A stretch of 64,000 nucleotides of DNA from an uncultured Bacteroides sp. (GTDB taxonomy: Bacteria > Bacteroidota > Bacteroidia > Bacteroidales > Bacteroidaceae): positions 620,001 through 684,000 of the forward strand of contig NZ_OY762899.1 in NCBI RefSeq assembly GCF_963666545.1. Direction: 5' to 3'. How positions within the stretch are numbered: position 1 is the first letter of the stretch; the number at the start of each line of letters is the position of its first letter. The notes below the pieces were generated by a model. That model was not told where the DNA came from. It did no database searches and saw only the letters and a list, made by a program, of their open reading frames with translations. The translations under genes and the position numbers were made by a program. Positions 9,190 to 20,000 of the stretch are shown one piece after another.

Positions 9190-11406
9190 TTATTGCAACG
9201 TAAATTCTAGCGTAGAGCAGATATCAGTAGATGAAGTACCTATATATGCCTTGAATTTGCCGGCCTCAGCTGTCCATTTGCTCTCTTTATCATTATAAAA
9301 CTTCAGATCATTAGCCGTTATTGTAAAAGTCACCGCTGTCTCTTCACCGGGTGCTAAAGTAATCTTTTTAAATCCCTTAAGTTCTTTCAACGGGCGAGCA
9401 AAGGTGCACTTCTCGTCTCCAATATAAAGCTGAACAACCTCTTTACCCGCTACTTTTCCTATATTCTTCACCGGAATAGTCACTACAAGCGTACCATCTT
9501 CAGGCATCGTTTTATCAGAGATAGCTGCTTTGCCATAGCTAAAACTCGTATAACTCAATCCATGTCCGAAAGAGAACAAAGCAGGAATCTTTTTGGTATC
9601 GTGCCAACGATAACCAACTAGGATATCTTCCTTATATTCCTGATTAATACTATCACCGGGGTAACTTATCTGCCCGAATGAGTGTGCAGCATTATCTCCT
9701 AATTTCACAGGAAAAGAAAAAGGCAACTTACCACTAGGGTTAACCTCTCCACTCAAAACATTGGCAATAGCATTACCCGATTCAGAACCTAAATACCAAG
9801 CTTGTAAGATCGAAGGGACCTCTTTCACCCACGGCATCTCTACAGCATTACCGCTTATGAGAACCATCACCATCTTTTTATTCACTCTCAGCAGACCGCT
9901 GATTAGCTCATTCTGTCCGAAAGGAAGTGCATAACTTTCACGGTCTCCCGCTTCGCAATCTTGCAGATGATTCTTGTTCAGTCCGCCAATAAAGATCACA
10001 ACATCAGCATCTGCAGCCTGCTTAATAGCCTCTGCACGAAGAGAGTCAAGCACTGAGGCAGGAATTTTATCTATATTCTCATACATCGCACGACCTGAAT
10101 CATATCCTTTGGTGTACACCACTTTATCGCCATACTTAGCCAGTAAACCGGCTAAAGGAGAAACCTCATCTTTAACTTTCAGAACAGAAGAGCCTCCGCC
10201 TTCGGTCAACCGACGGGTAGCATTCTCCCCTACCACCAATATTTTATTATATTTTGTTCCATCCAGAGGAAGCAGCGCCGGTGTTTTCTTAGAAAGCGGA
10301 GTATTCTTCAACAACACAATACCTTCTTCAGCTACTGTACGCGAAACCTTGTAATGCTCTTCAGAAGTGAATGAACCCCACGGCTTCTTACTATTCATTG
10401 CCGTACGAAAGATTAATCGCAAAACACGACTTGCTTTGTCGTCAATGGTAGACATGGGTACTTTACCCTCTTTAAGCATCTGCAAATAAGGTTTTGCCAA
10501 GTAATAATCGTCATAAGTAAATGCCGATTCAGAGGTTAAGCCATTGGTATAAGAACCCATCTCAATGTCCAGGCCATTGAGTGCTGCCTCACGAGTATCG
10601 TGTGCACCACCCCAATCGGTGATTACAGCACCATCAAATTTCCATTCTCCTTTCAATATCTTCTGCAATAATAAGTCACTATGACAAGCATGCTGACCAC
10701 GTATTTTGTTATATGACCCCATAATGCTCCACGCACCTCCTTTTTGCACAGCCGCTTTAAAAGCAGGCAAATAGATTTCGTACAGGGCCCGATCACTCAG
10801 CTCCACATTAATGTGGCCACGCCATGTTTCCTGATTATTGAGTGCGTAGTGCTTCACACAAACCGCTACCCCATTCTTCTGAACCTCTTGTACATAAGGA
10901 ACTACCATCGTCGCAGCGAGGAAAGGATCCTCACCCATGTATTCAAAATTACGTCCATTGAGCGGAGTACGATAGATATTCACCCCGGGGCCAAGTAATA
11001 CATCTTTTCTTCGATAGCGTGCTTCTTCACCGACAGCCTTTCCGTAGATGGCAGACATATCAGGATTCCATGTAGCGGCCAGGCAAGTCAACGCAGGAAA
11101 CGCCGTACATGAATCATTCGTCCATCCAGCCACTCCCCAAGAATTCCACAAGATTTCTTCACGTACCCCATGTGGGCCATCACTCATCCATATTTCGGGT
11201 ATTCCCAAACGAGGAACTCCCGAAGTACTGAATTTACTTTGCGCATGGCAAAGTTTTACTTTTTCTTCCAGAGTCATTCGACTAAGCGCATCTTTTACTC
11301 TATCTTCTATTGATTTCGTATCATCCAGATACACCGGCTTTTGTGCTTTACCCGGCAAAGCAAATAAAATTGCCATAACAAACACTGTAATTAGTTGTTT
11401 TTTCAT
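9190..11406 (-). CDS. Glycoside hydrolase family 3, probable beta-glucosidase/beta-xylosidase
   Basis: 738 residues with a signal peptide ending near ALPGKAQ. The GH3 N-terminal barrel contains KHYALNNQE and the nucleophile D264 in GAVITDWGGAHD. The alpha/beta sandwich (about 370-600) contains KILVVGENA and VLISGNAVEMPW, and a fibronectin III-like domain closes the chain (about 640-738). GH3 enzymes remove non-reducing beta-linked glucose or xylose. It is the last gene of a leftward GH31-GH2-GH3 operon, 36 bases after GH2, so a role in finishing xyloglucan-type oligosaccharides is plausible. Exact specificity cannot be read from the sequence. Confidence 0.92.
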   Translation of the reverse strand: MKKQLITVFVMAILFALPGKAQKPVYLDDTKSIEDRVKDALSRMTLEEKVKLCHAQSKFSTSGVPRLGIPEIWMSDGPHGVREEILWNSWGVAGWTNDSCTAFPALTCLAATWNPDMSAIYGKAVGEEARYRRKDVLLGPGVNIYRTPLNGRNFEYMGEDPFLAATMVVPYVQEVQKNGVAVCVKHYALNNQETWRGHINVELSDRALYEIYLPAFKAAVQKGGAWSIMGSYNKIRGQHACHSDLLLQKILKGEWKFDGAVITDWGGAHDTREAALNGLDIEMGSYTNGLTSESAFTYDDYYLAKPYLQMLKEGKVPMSTIDDKASRVLRLIFRTAMNSKKPWGSFTSEEHYKVSRTVAEEGIVLLKNTPLSKKTPALLPLDGTKYNKILVVGENATRRLTEGGGSSVLKVKDEVSPLAGLLAKYGDKVVYTKGYDSGRAMYENIDKIPASVLDSLRAEAIKQAADADVVIFIGGLNKNHLQDCEAGDRESYALPFGQNELISGLLRVNKKMVMVLISGNAVEMPWVKEVPSILQAWYLGSESGNAIANVLSGEVNPSGKLPFSFPVKLGDNAAHSFGQISYPGDSINQEYKEDILVGYRWHDTKKIPALFSFGHGLSYTSFSYGKAAISDKTMPEDGTLVVTIPVKNIGKVAGKEVVQLYIGDEKCTFARPLKELKGFKKITLAPGEETAVTFTITANDLKFYNDKESKWTAEAGKFKAYIGTSSTDICSTLEFTLQ

Positions 11407-11442
11407 CTCACTTAGTATTATAATTAGGTTAATTTTCCACGA

Positions 11443-13995
11443 TCATTTACTTGCATTGAGTGTAGCTGTCGATTCAGGTAAACCTTCTGAAACGGCTTTT
11501 AGCTCAATTAGACCTTTTGCTCCATTATTTTGCAACACCACCAAACATTTGCCATAAAAGGCTTTTCGCTGTGGTGCTTTGAAACTCTCCAAAGAAGTGG
11601 GACTACCATTGTCCACCCCGGCTATGAAGGCAGCGCCGTTTGTGGTAAAGTGAACTAAATTATCTGCATTCGGACAAAGATTACCTTCTTTATCTAACAC
11701 TTCCACTGTTACAAAACTAAGATCCTTGCCATCAGCAGTAATCGTTTTACGATCAGCTGTCAGTCGTAATTGTGCAGGAGCACCAGCCGTATGAATTTCA
11801 CGAGTTAATACCTCTTTTCCGGCTTTGCGAGAAACAACCTTCACTGTTCCCGGTTCATAATCAACTCTCCAACTCACATGATAAACATCTTTTGCCTTTT
11901 TCTTTATTCCCTGAGATTTGCCATTCACAAACAATTCTACCTCATCCGCATTATTATAATAGGCCCAAAGATCGACCTTCTGTCCCTTTTTCCAATTCCA
12001 GTGTGGAAAGAGATGAAGTACATTTTCATCTGTCCATTCGCTCTGATACATATAATAGATATCTTTCGGGAACCCTGCCAAATCTATTATCCCAAAATAA
12101 GAACTATGAGCCGGCCACCAAAAAGGAGTAGGCTCACCAATATAGTCAAAACCTGTCCAAACATACAATCCACTGATAAAATCATTGTTTTTCACCAAAC
12201 GCCAGACATCTTCGTGGGTAGTACCCCATGGAGCATGACAATTGTCGTATGATGAACAAGAAAAACTATCGTCATGAAACGGCACATCCCAGCGGACAGG
12301 CCATACATACATCGAGTCACTTGGCATGCGGTAATATCCACGTGTCATTAATGCCGACGTCGCTTCTGTTACGATAAAAGGTTTATTGGGAAAATTCTTA
12401 GGAACATCTTTAAAATAGGTTTCATGATAATTGAATCCAATAATATCCAATGCGCCCGAACGGAACAAGTGGTTATTAGGATCCGGCTCATTATTGCCGG
12501 CAGTTACCGGTCGCGTTGGATCAAGTTGTTTAACCATATCTGCCAGTTTTTTAGTCAGCAACGAGTTTACACTCATCTGCTTTCCATCGGTAGCCAAAGT
12601 CTTAGGATCGCGCTTCATGTTCAACAAAAGGTTCGCTGCCTGAATATCAAGTGTATCTGCATCAGCCTGCGTCCACTGTTCCAACACCTCGTTGCCAATG
12701 CTCCACATAAAAATGGATGGATGATTACGATCTCTGGTGATGTGATCTGTCAGATCACGTTCGTGCCATTCATTAAAGTATCGAGAATAATCGTATGTCG
12801 TCTTTCTCTTTCTCCACATATCAAAAGTCTCATCCATCACGATGAAGCCCATGCGATCGCAAAGATCAAGCAACTCAGGTGCAGGCGGGTTATGACTGCA
12901 ACGGATAGCGTTACAGCCCATCTCACGTAAAATCGCCAATTGACGCTCCATTGCACGTACATTCACCGCTGCTCCTAAGCATCCCATATCATGATGTTGA
13001 CAAACACCCTTAATTTTAACCTGTTTCCCATTCAATATAAAACCTTTCTGTGCGTCAAAAGAGAAATTGCGAATGCCTATCGGGGTTTCATAATTATCAA
13101 CGATCTTCCCATCTACCTTTATCTCGGTTCGCAGCAAATACAGATACGGGTTATCCAGTTTCCAAAGGACTGGTTTCTTTACCACAAATTCTTGCTTTAT
13201 TTCTGTTGCAGATTGCTTAGTAACAGCTACAGAAGGAGACACACTACGTGTTACCTCCCCTCCATTGGCATCGCAAAGTATAGACACAATTTCGGCATTA
13301 ACAACTGCGTTTGAATCGTTCCGCACCTTCGTAGCAACAGCCACTGTAGCAGTCTCAGTACTTACGGCAGGTGTAGTCACGTACGTGCCCCAAAGATCAA
13401 CATGTACAGCATTAGTCATAGTGAGCCAAACGTTGCGATAGATGCCCGATCCACTGTACCAACGTGAATTAGGCTGTTCACTATTGTCCACCCGCACTGC
13501 CAGTACATTCTTCTCTCCTTGTTTTATGTACGGAGTAAGGTCGTGACGAAAAGATATATATCCACAAGGACGAGTGCCTAATGAGATGCCATTGATAAAT
13601 ACCTCGGCATTCATATATACTCCATCAAAGTCAATAAAGACTTTCTTACCAGCCATCGCGACATCGGGCACAAATGATTTGCGATACCAGCCAATGCCTC
13701 CCGGCAAAGCACCACCACCACATCCTGCAGGATTTTTTTCATCAAATTTGCCCTCTATTGCCCAGTCGTGAGGAAGAGTCAACTTTCGCCATTGTGAATC
13801 ATCAAACATCGGATTAGAAGCTTCCGGAGTATCTCCCAGATGAAAAGTCCATTCGTCATTGAAGCTCACCCGCTCACGAACCAACTTAGAACCGGCACAA
13901 GCCGTAAATAAGATTGCAAGTAAGAAACTATAACCGATAAGTTTTTGAACAAAAAAACTTTTATCCGAAGCACTGTATTTTTTCATCGTTCTCAT
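11443..13995 (-). CDS. Glycoside hydrolase family 2, probable beta-galactosidase lipoprotein
   Basis: 850 residues. The N-terminus ends in LLAILFTACAGSK, a lipobox, so a lipid-anchored protein is expected. Sugar-binding and immunoglobulin-like domains precede the barrel. The acid/base is E436 in FMWSIGNEV and the nucleophile E544 in PFIVTEATS. It ends in additional beta-sandwich domains, one containing DGKDLSFVTVEVLDKEGN. The start at 13995 is one base from the GH31 stop; an ATG nine bases further in is equally possible. GH2 members include beta-galactosidases; with GH31 and GH3 beside it, removal of galactosyl side chains fits best. Confidence 0.9.
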   Translation of the reverse strand: MRTMKKYSASDKSFFVQKLIGYSFLLAILFTACAGSKLVRERVSFNDEWTFHLGDTPEASNPMFDDSQWRKLTLPHDWAIEGKFDEKNPAGCGGGALPGGIGWYRKSFVPDVAMAGKKVFIDFDGVYMNAEVFINGISLGTRPCGYISFRHDLTPYIKQGEKNVLAVRVDNSEQPNSRWYSGSGIYRNVWLTMTNAVHVDLWGTYVTTPAVSTETATVAVATKVRNDSNAVVNAEIVSILCDANGGEVTRSVSPSVAVTKQSATEIKQEFVVKKPVLWKLDNPYLYLLRTEIKVDGKIVDNYETPIGIRNFSFDAQKGFILNGKQVKIKGVCQHHDMGCLGAAVNVRAMERQLAILREMGCNAIRCSHNPPAPELLDLCDRMGFIVMDETFDMWRKRKTTYDYSRYFNEWHERDLTDHITRDRNHPSIFMWSIGNEVLEQWTQADADTLDIQAANLLLNMKRDPKTLATDGKQMSVNSLLTKKLADMVKQLDPTRPVTAGNNEPDPNNHLFRSGALDIIGFNYHETYFKDVPKNFPNKPFIVTEATSALMTRGYYRMPSDSMYVWPVRWDVPFHDDSFSCSSYDNCHAPWGTTHEDVWRLVKNNDFISGLYVWTGFDYIGEPTPFWWPAHSSYFGIIDLAGFPKDIYYMYQSEWTDENVLHLFPHWNWKKGQKVDLWAYYNNADEVELFVNGKSQGIKKKAKDVYHVSWRVDYEPGTVKVVSRKAGKEVLTREIHTAGAPAQLRLTADRKTITADGKDLSFVTVEVLDKEGNLCPNADNLVHFTTNGAAFIAGVDNGSPTSLESFKAPQRKAFYGKCLVVLQNNGAKGLIELKAVSEGLPESTATLNASK

Positions 13996-13996
13996 T

Positions 13997-16858
13997 TTAA
14001 AGTTTCACATTCAGCTTCGTTCCATTGTACTTCACCAGTTGACCTTTTACACTCAGATTGAAAACTTGTGGCTTCGTTTTGCTGACCAACACCACGTTAA
14101 ATGAGCGCTCTTTAAGCATTCCCGCAAATTCACCCTGACGTTGTCCAATAGTCAGCGAGTGCGTAGCCTCATCATAAGTGAAGGGAATAGTAGCATACTT
14201 GCCTTTTTCATAGTTATAGTTTGCACCTTCGTCTTCATACAAAGTAAACGAACCGTTTTGTCCGGCATACACATACAACGTTATCTTATCTGCCGGTTTC
14301 TCATCACTATACTGCATATCCGGTCCGTATGGAATGATCGCTCCTTCGCGTATATAAAGCGGGATACGTTCATAGGCTGCCTGCACCTTTAATTGCTGAC
14401 CACCAGAGATGTATTTTCCTGTATAGAAGTCATACCAGCCTGAAGTTTTAGGATAATAAACCTCTCTTTCACGCGCACCGTAAGTATATACAGGGCACAC
14501 CATCAATGCGGGACCAAACATATATTGGTCACCAATATTATTCACTTTCGTATCTTTGGCAAAATCCATCACAAGTGCCCTCATAATGGTATAGTCATTA
14601 AAGTACGTCATCCCCGCCATTGAATAGATATAAGGCATCAGGTTATAGCGAAGTTTTGTATAATACAGTATTGATTTATAAGCAGGATGGTTCTCCGGAG
14701 CAATGTTCCATATCTCGCGAAAAGGGAATTGACCGTGTGCACGGAAGAGAGGTGCAAAAGCACCAAACTGGTACCAACGAGTATTCAACTCCCTCCATTC
14801 CTTATAATCCGCATTTTCCTTACCCGTCTTATTGAATTCGTACTGCCCTTGCTCGTATCGTTTTTCCACACAGAACCCCCCAATATCCATTGTCCAATAA
14901 GGAATACCGCTCATTGAGAAATTTAGCCCTGCAGAAATTTGTGCTTTCATATCTTCCCAACGAGTAGCAATATCACCACTCCAAGTAGCGGTAGAATAAC
15001 GTTGCAGTCCGGCAAATCCGGAACGGGTAAGCAAGAACACGCGCTTGTCCGGATCTGCTCCGCGCTGCCCGTCGTAGATAGCTTCCGCATTCATCAACGC
15101 ATACGCATTGAAATACTTAGTGGAAGGGCCTAATGCTGTAGGACCACACAGTTTTTTACGATACTCCATGTCTGTGCAATCGCGTACATTGGGCTCGCTG
15201 GCATCCATCCACCATGAATCAATACCCAACGAATAAAGATGATCTTGCATCTGTTTCCAAAACAATTTACGAGCATCCGCACTATATGCATCATAGAAAG
15301 AGCCTACATATCCCGGACCTACCCAGTCGCGAATACTATCTTTCACGGCTTGCTGATACATCCATCCTTTGTCATTGAACTCTTTATAATGTTCAGTCGT
15401 GATATAAAACTTAGGCCATACAGAAATCATCATTTTAGCGTGCATGGCATGAATAGAATCAACCATTCCCTTTGGATCAGGAAAGCGGGTCTTATCAAAT
15501 TCATGGCTACCCCATGCACTCTCGGGCCAGTAGTTCCAGTCGAGTATAATATTGTCAATCGGAATTTGTCGGCGGCGAAACTCTTTTAACGTTCCCAAAA
15601 TCTCCTCTTGAGTTTTATAACGTTCACGGCTTTGCCAATAGCCCATCGCCCATTTGGGCATTATCTGCGACTTCCCGGTAAGCGTGCGATATCCGGCAAT
15701 CACCTCATCCATTAATTTACCATAAACAAAATAATAATCAATTTCATCACCCATCTCGCTAAAAATGGCCAATTCATTTTGTTTCTTTTCAGACACAGGA
15801 GAAAGCACTCTCAATCCACAATAAGACACAACTCCATCCGGTTTCCATTCAATGCGTAAGGGAACACGTTTGCCCGCTTCCATCTTTAGAGTGAACTTAT
15901 AACTGTTTGGATTCCAAGCCGTACGCCAGCGTTCAGGCACTATCACTTGATTATTGACATAAACCGTTACATAACCCGCATAATAAAGTTGAAAATGAAA
16001 ATTACCACTCTCTTTCGCTTCTATCTCACCTTGATAAGTCACATTTGATCCATCAAGCGGAAAGCCTTGTGGCAGGTTCTTGATTGATTGAATATCTTCA
16101 TAACAGATGGCTCCTTCCAGACGAGTAAGTGCTTGCATCTTTCGACGAGGTGCAGGTACGTACGTGGCCGTAAGTCCACCTTTTACTCCTTTGTCATCAT
16201 AGAGAGTAAATGTCTCATTCAACTGGGCATAGTCACGTTCATCACCAAAGCGACTGAGAGAATAATTATCCCACAAGATACCATAGTTTTTATTGGATAA
16301 AACAAAAGGTACAGATACCTTCGTATTATATTGAAACAGCGATTCGTTTCTTCCCTTGTAATTAAACTCATCAGATTGATGTTGCCCTAAACCGTAAAAG
16401 GCCTCATCGTTGGTAGATTCAAACACCTGTCTCATAGTGTACCCCTTGGTGCTCTCCACTTCAATAGGCGCAAAACTCTTGCCACCACCTTTCTGTTCAC
16501 TAAGTATGGGCCTCCCTTCCAGATCAGTAAATGTTACTTCTCCTGTTTCCGTGCTCACCACAGCATGTAGTGCAGCCGTAGTAACAACTACAGACCCTTT
16601 CTTTTCTTCTACAGAAAATTTCCCTGTAGATTGCCAAGGTACGATGATTAAACTCTTTGTTGTAGAAAACGCATTGTCAGGAGTTGCCGAAACATGGATT
16701 ACTTTATCGTTGACCACTTCCAATCTCACTAATTTTACATCAGTTGCTTGTTTTTGGTTTAGCATCACAATGACCCCATCCAGTGTCTTCTCATACTGCG
16801 CTTGGGCACACGAAGCAAATAATAGTCCCGCCAAGAAACAGAGATGTGTGTTTTTCAT
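13997..16858 (-). CDS. Glycoside hydrolase family 31, probable alpha-xylosidase with PA14 insert
   Basis: 953 residues with a signal peptide (cleavage near ASCAQA-Q). An N-terminal beta-sandwich (about 25-225) is followed by a PA14-like insert (about 225-355) and the GH31 barrel. The nucleophile is D552 in WWMDASEPN and the acid/base D629 in ATWSGDIATRW. This length, insert and residue spacing closely resemble the B. ovatus xyloglucan alpha-xylosidase BoGH31A as I remember it. The enzyme would remove alpha-xylose from xyloglucan oligosaccharides. First gene of the operon, with phased repeats upstream. Confidence 0.92.
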   Translation of the reverse strand: MKNTHLCFLAGLLFASCAQAQYEKTLDGVIVMLNQKQATDVKLVRLEVVNDKVIHVSATPDNAFSTTKSLIIVPWQSTGKFSVEEKKGSVVVTTAALHAVVSTETGEVTFTDLEGRPILSEQKGGGKSFAPIEVESTKGYTMRQVFESTNDEAFYGLGQHQSDEFNYKGRNESLFQYNTKVSVPFVLSNKNYGILWDNYSLSRFGDERDYAQLNETFTLYDDKGVKGGLTATYVPAPRRKMQALTRLEGAICYEDIQSIKNLPQGFPLDGSNVTYQGEIEAKESGNFHFQLYYAGYVTVYVNNQVIVPERWRTAWNPNSYKFTLKMEAGKRVPLRIEWKPDGVVSYCGLRVLSPVSEKKQNELAIFSEMGDEIDYYFVYGKLMDEVIAGYRTLTGKSQIMPKWAMGYWQSRERYKTQEEILGTLKEFRRRQIPIDNIILDWNYWPESAWGSHEFDKTRFPDPKGMVDSIHAMHAKMMISVWPKFYITTEHYKEFNDKGWMYQQAVKDSIRDWVGPGYVGSFYDAYSADARKLFWKQMQDHLYSLGIDSWWMDASEPNVRDCTDMEYRKKLCGPTALGPSTKYFNAYALMNAEAIYDGQRGADPDKRVFLLTRSGFAGLQRYSTATWSGDIATRWEDMKAQISAGLNFSMSGIPYWTMDIGGFCVEKRYEQGQYEFNKTGKENADYKEWRELNTRWYQFGAFAPLFRAHGQFPFREIWNIAPENHPAYKSILYYTKLRYNLMPYIYSMAGMTYFNDYTIMRALVMDFAKDTKVNNIGDQYMFGPALMVCPVYTYGAREREVYYPKTSGWYDFYTGKYISGGQQLKVQAAYERIPLYIREGAIIPYGPDMQYSDEKPADKITLYVYAGQNGSFTLYEDEGANYNYEKGKYATIPFTYDEATHSLTIGQRQGEFAGMLKERSFNVVLVSKTKPQVFNLSVKGQLVKYNGTKLNVKL

Positions 16859-16910
16859 CTTACTCTATATATTTAATTGATTAAATTCTAGATCGTAAAA
16901 ATACAACTTT

Positions 16911-16939
16911 AACACAAGTCCAACACAATTCTTTGTGTT
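16911..16939 (-). promoter_or_regulatory. Candidate activator site upstream of the GH31 operon
   Basis: AACACAA at 16911-16917 and 16922-16928 and its inverse TTGTGTT at 16933-16939, each 11 bases from the next. On the minus strand a TATTTTTA sequence (16903-16896), near the -7 consensus, lies just downstream, so the repeats occupy the -33 area. Function is inferred. Confidence 0.45.
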
Positions 16940-17008
16940 CTATTCAGGGTTCATTTGTTTAGTATAGGGTTATTGTATGTTTCATCATAGGGCCTTTTTT
17001 GTTAAATA

Positions 17009-20000
17009 TCAGATTTTTGTTTTTGCATCAGGCTCTTTTTTCATATTCGCCAGATATGCAGAAGGCAGCATTCCAAACTCATCTCTAAAGTATTTACTGA
17101 AGTATTTCGGATTATTGAAGCCTACTTCATAAGCAATCTCAGAAACGTTTTGTTGGCTCTCTCGAAGTAACTGAGCAGCACGTTTCAATCGTAGAGTTCG
17201 TATGAACTCTACCGGTGATTTTCCGGTAATGTGCATCAACTTCTTGTATAAATGTACCCTACTCATCCCTAATTCTCTGCTCAATTCCTCCACAGAAAGT
17301 TCACTCCTCGAGATGTTATCTTCCACATATTGAATTGCTTTTCTTATCAACTTTTCGTCCAGTGGAGTAATCGTAATCTCACTTGGTTCAGGATCTATCT
17401 GCTTACTGAATTTTTCTCTTCTACTCTCTCTCTTTTCGAGCAACTTCTTTATGCGAAGAGATAGAATCTCAAAATTAAATGGTTTGGTAATGTAATCATC
17501 CGCACCTGTCTCCAATCCTTCCAATTTATGTTCTTCCGCCGTACGTGCCGTGAGTAAAAGTAATGGTATATGAGATGTACGTACATCATTCTTAACCAAT
17601 CGACATAACTCGCATCCATCCATTTCCGGCATCATCACATCGCTAATAATTAAATCAGGCTGAAGTTCAGCTATAACCATCCATGCCTCCCGACCATTTC
17701 CAGCTTCACGGATACGATAGTGCACCTTTAGGCTCTCTTTCATGAAAGAACGAAAATCATCATTATCGTCTACCAACAAGATTAGTGGAATTTCTGTTTG
17801 TTTTTTTGTAAGAACCTCTTCTTCTATAGAAAAGACTGGTTCTTCCTCTCCATTCAATATAATTTCTTCGGTTAAAACTGAATTTATGAAACTTTTTACC
17901 TCTTCCATGGGATGAGTAATAACCAATGGGATAGTGACAACAAAAACACTTCCGCCACCTTCATTATCACTGATAGATATATCACCATGATGAAGCTGTA
18001 CAAATTCCTTCACCATGTGCAGTCCAATGCCGCTACCGCCAAAATCGTGTGCATCACCATGCTGAACCTGATAAAATCGTTCAAAAATCCGTTCTTTATC
18101 TTCGTCTTTGATCCCCAGACCCGTATCTATCACTTTCAGTTCCAGTTTAGTAGGTTCTGCTCCTTCTTCTCTTAATAATCCCACAGCAACACTCACCTGC
18201 CCTCCTGCATCGGTAAACTTAAATGCATTTGAGAGTAGGTTCATCATAATCTTATTCAGTTTATCCTCATCAAAGTCCATCACTAGTTTTTCTACGGAAG
18301 TAATAAACTTGAGTCTAATATTTTTTTTACTAGACAATTCAGCAAACGACTGGCAGGTTGCACGAATACACGACACAACTTCTCCTTTTCCCAAATTCAG
18401 TCTATTTCCCTGTACGTCACTTTTTCGAAAATCAAGTAATTCATTCACCAAATTCAGCAAACGCATGGCATTCCTTTTCATCAACATCAATTTTTGTCGG
18501 TACTCTTCATTATCGATATTCCTAATTAAATGATCCATCGGAGCAATAATCAACGTGAGCGGTGTGCGAAACTCGTGACTGATATTGGTGAAGAAGCGCA
18601 ATTTCATGTCATCTAATTCATGTTTGCGCTCAGCTTCTAACTCCACTTGTCGCATTTTAAATCGGTTGCGCTCACCACGCAATACCATCGACCGGGCAAA
18701 GATCAAAGCTCCCAGTAACAATATTACATAGATAATGTATGCCCAAATTGAGCGCCAGAAAGGAGGTCGGATTACAATTGTGAGCATACCTGCTTCTTCA
18801 TTCCAATAACCATCACTATTAGCCGCTTTTACTTTAAACGTATAAGTGCCCGGAGCCAGATTGGTGTACGTAACTTTATGCGCACTCCCGTCTACCACCA
18901 GCCAATCTGAATTAAATCCTTCTAGTTTATAAGCATATTTAGCCTTCTCAGGCAATATATAATTCATCCCGGAAAAAGAAATAGAAAATACATTCTGCCG
19001 ATAATCCAGTTTTATTTCTTTTGTCTGGTTCAATGCTTGTGTCAATATTCGGTTTCCACTATACACAGAGTCTATCTTCACTTCCTCATTAAACAGCGTC
19101 AATCCCGTAAACATGACTCTAGGCAATATCTTATTGTATTTTATCGCATTCGGGTAGAAGTAGTTAAGCCCGTTAACACCTCCCATAATAATCTCTCCTC
19201 GAAAGGTCTTAATCATGGAGCGTATATTGAACTCTCTGCTCTGTAAGCCATCGAATTCATCATAATTATTATATGCAAAGCTGTAATATCCGGTCTTTGG
19301 ATCGGTGTTTACAACAATGTTAGAAACTCCATTGGCCGTAGTCACCCACATATTTTTATTATTATCTTCAATCACGGAAGAGATCATGTCATCTACCAGT
19401 CCATCGACCTTATGCATCACATATATTCGATCATTTCTCTGATCATATGCATTTAGCCCATCACGCGTAGCTATCCAAAGAAGGCCGCGGCTATCTTCAT
19501 ATACCTGATTTACATTGAGACTCGAAAAGCGTTGATTACCCGCTCTATTACCGATCAATGGTTCAAATCGCCCCGTATCTTTATGATAAATAGTGATTCC
19601 TATAGCCGTACCAATATAAAGAACTCCACTTTTTCCTAAATACAAAGAACTTACGTAATCCGAAGTGAGATACTTTCTCGTATTATAAGTCACAAATTTC
19701 TTTGTCGTTGGATTGAAACATTGTATGCCACCGCCTAACGTTCCAATCCAGATAAGCCCTTTTTCATCTTCAACAATAGACCATACATTGTTATTGGCCA
19801 ATGAATTCGGATCATTCAGGCTGTGTTGATAATGAGTAAATGTTCGGCCATCGAAACAATCCATCCCTCCAAGATACGTTCCTATCCATAATTTTCCATC
19901 TCTGGCCATGCAAAGACTAACTATTATATCACTAGACAATAAAGAAGGTACGCCTTGTTTACGCTCATACAAAACTTTCTTTCCCGTATTCCGATTCAGA

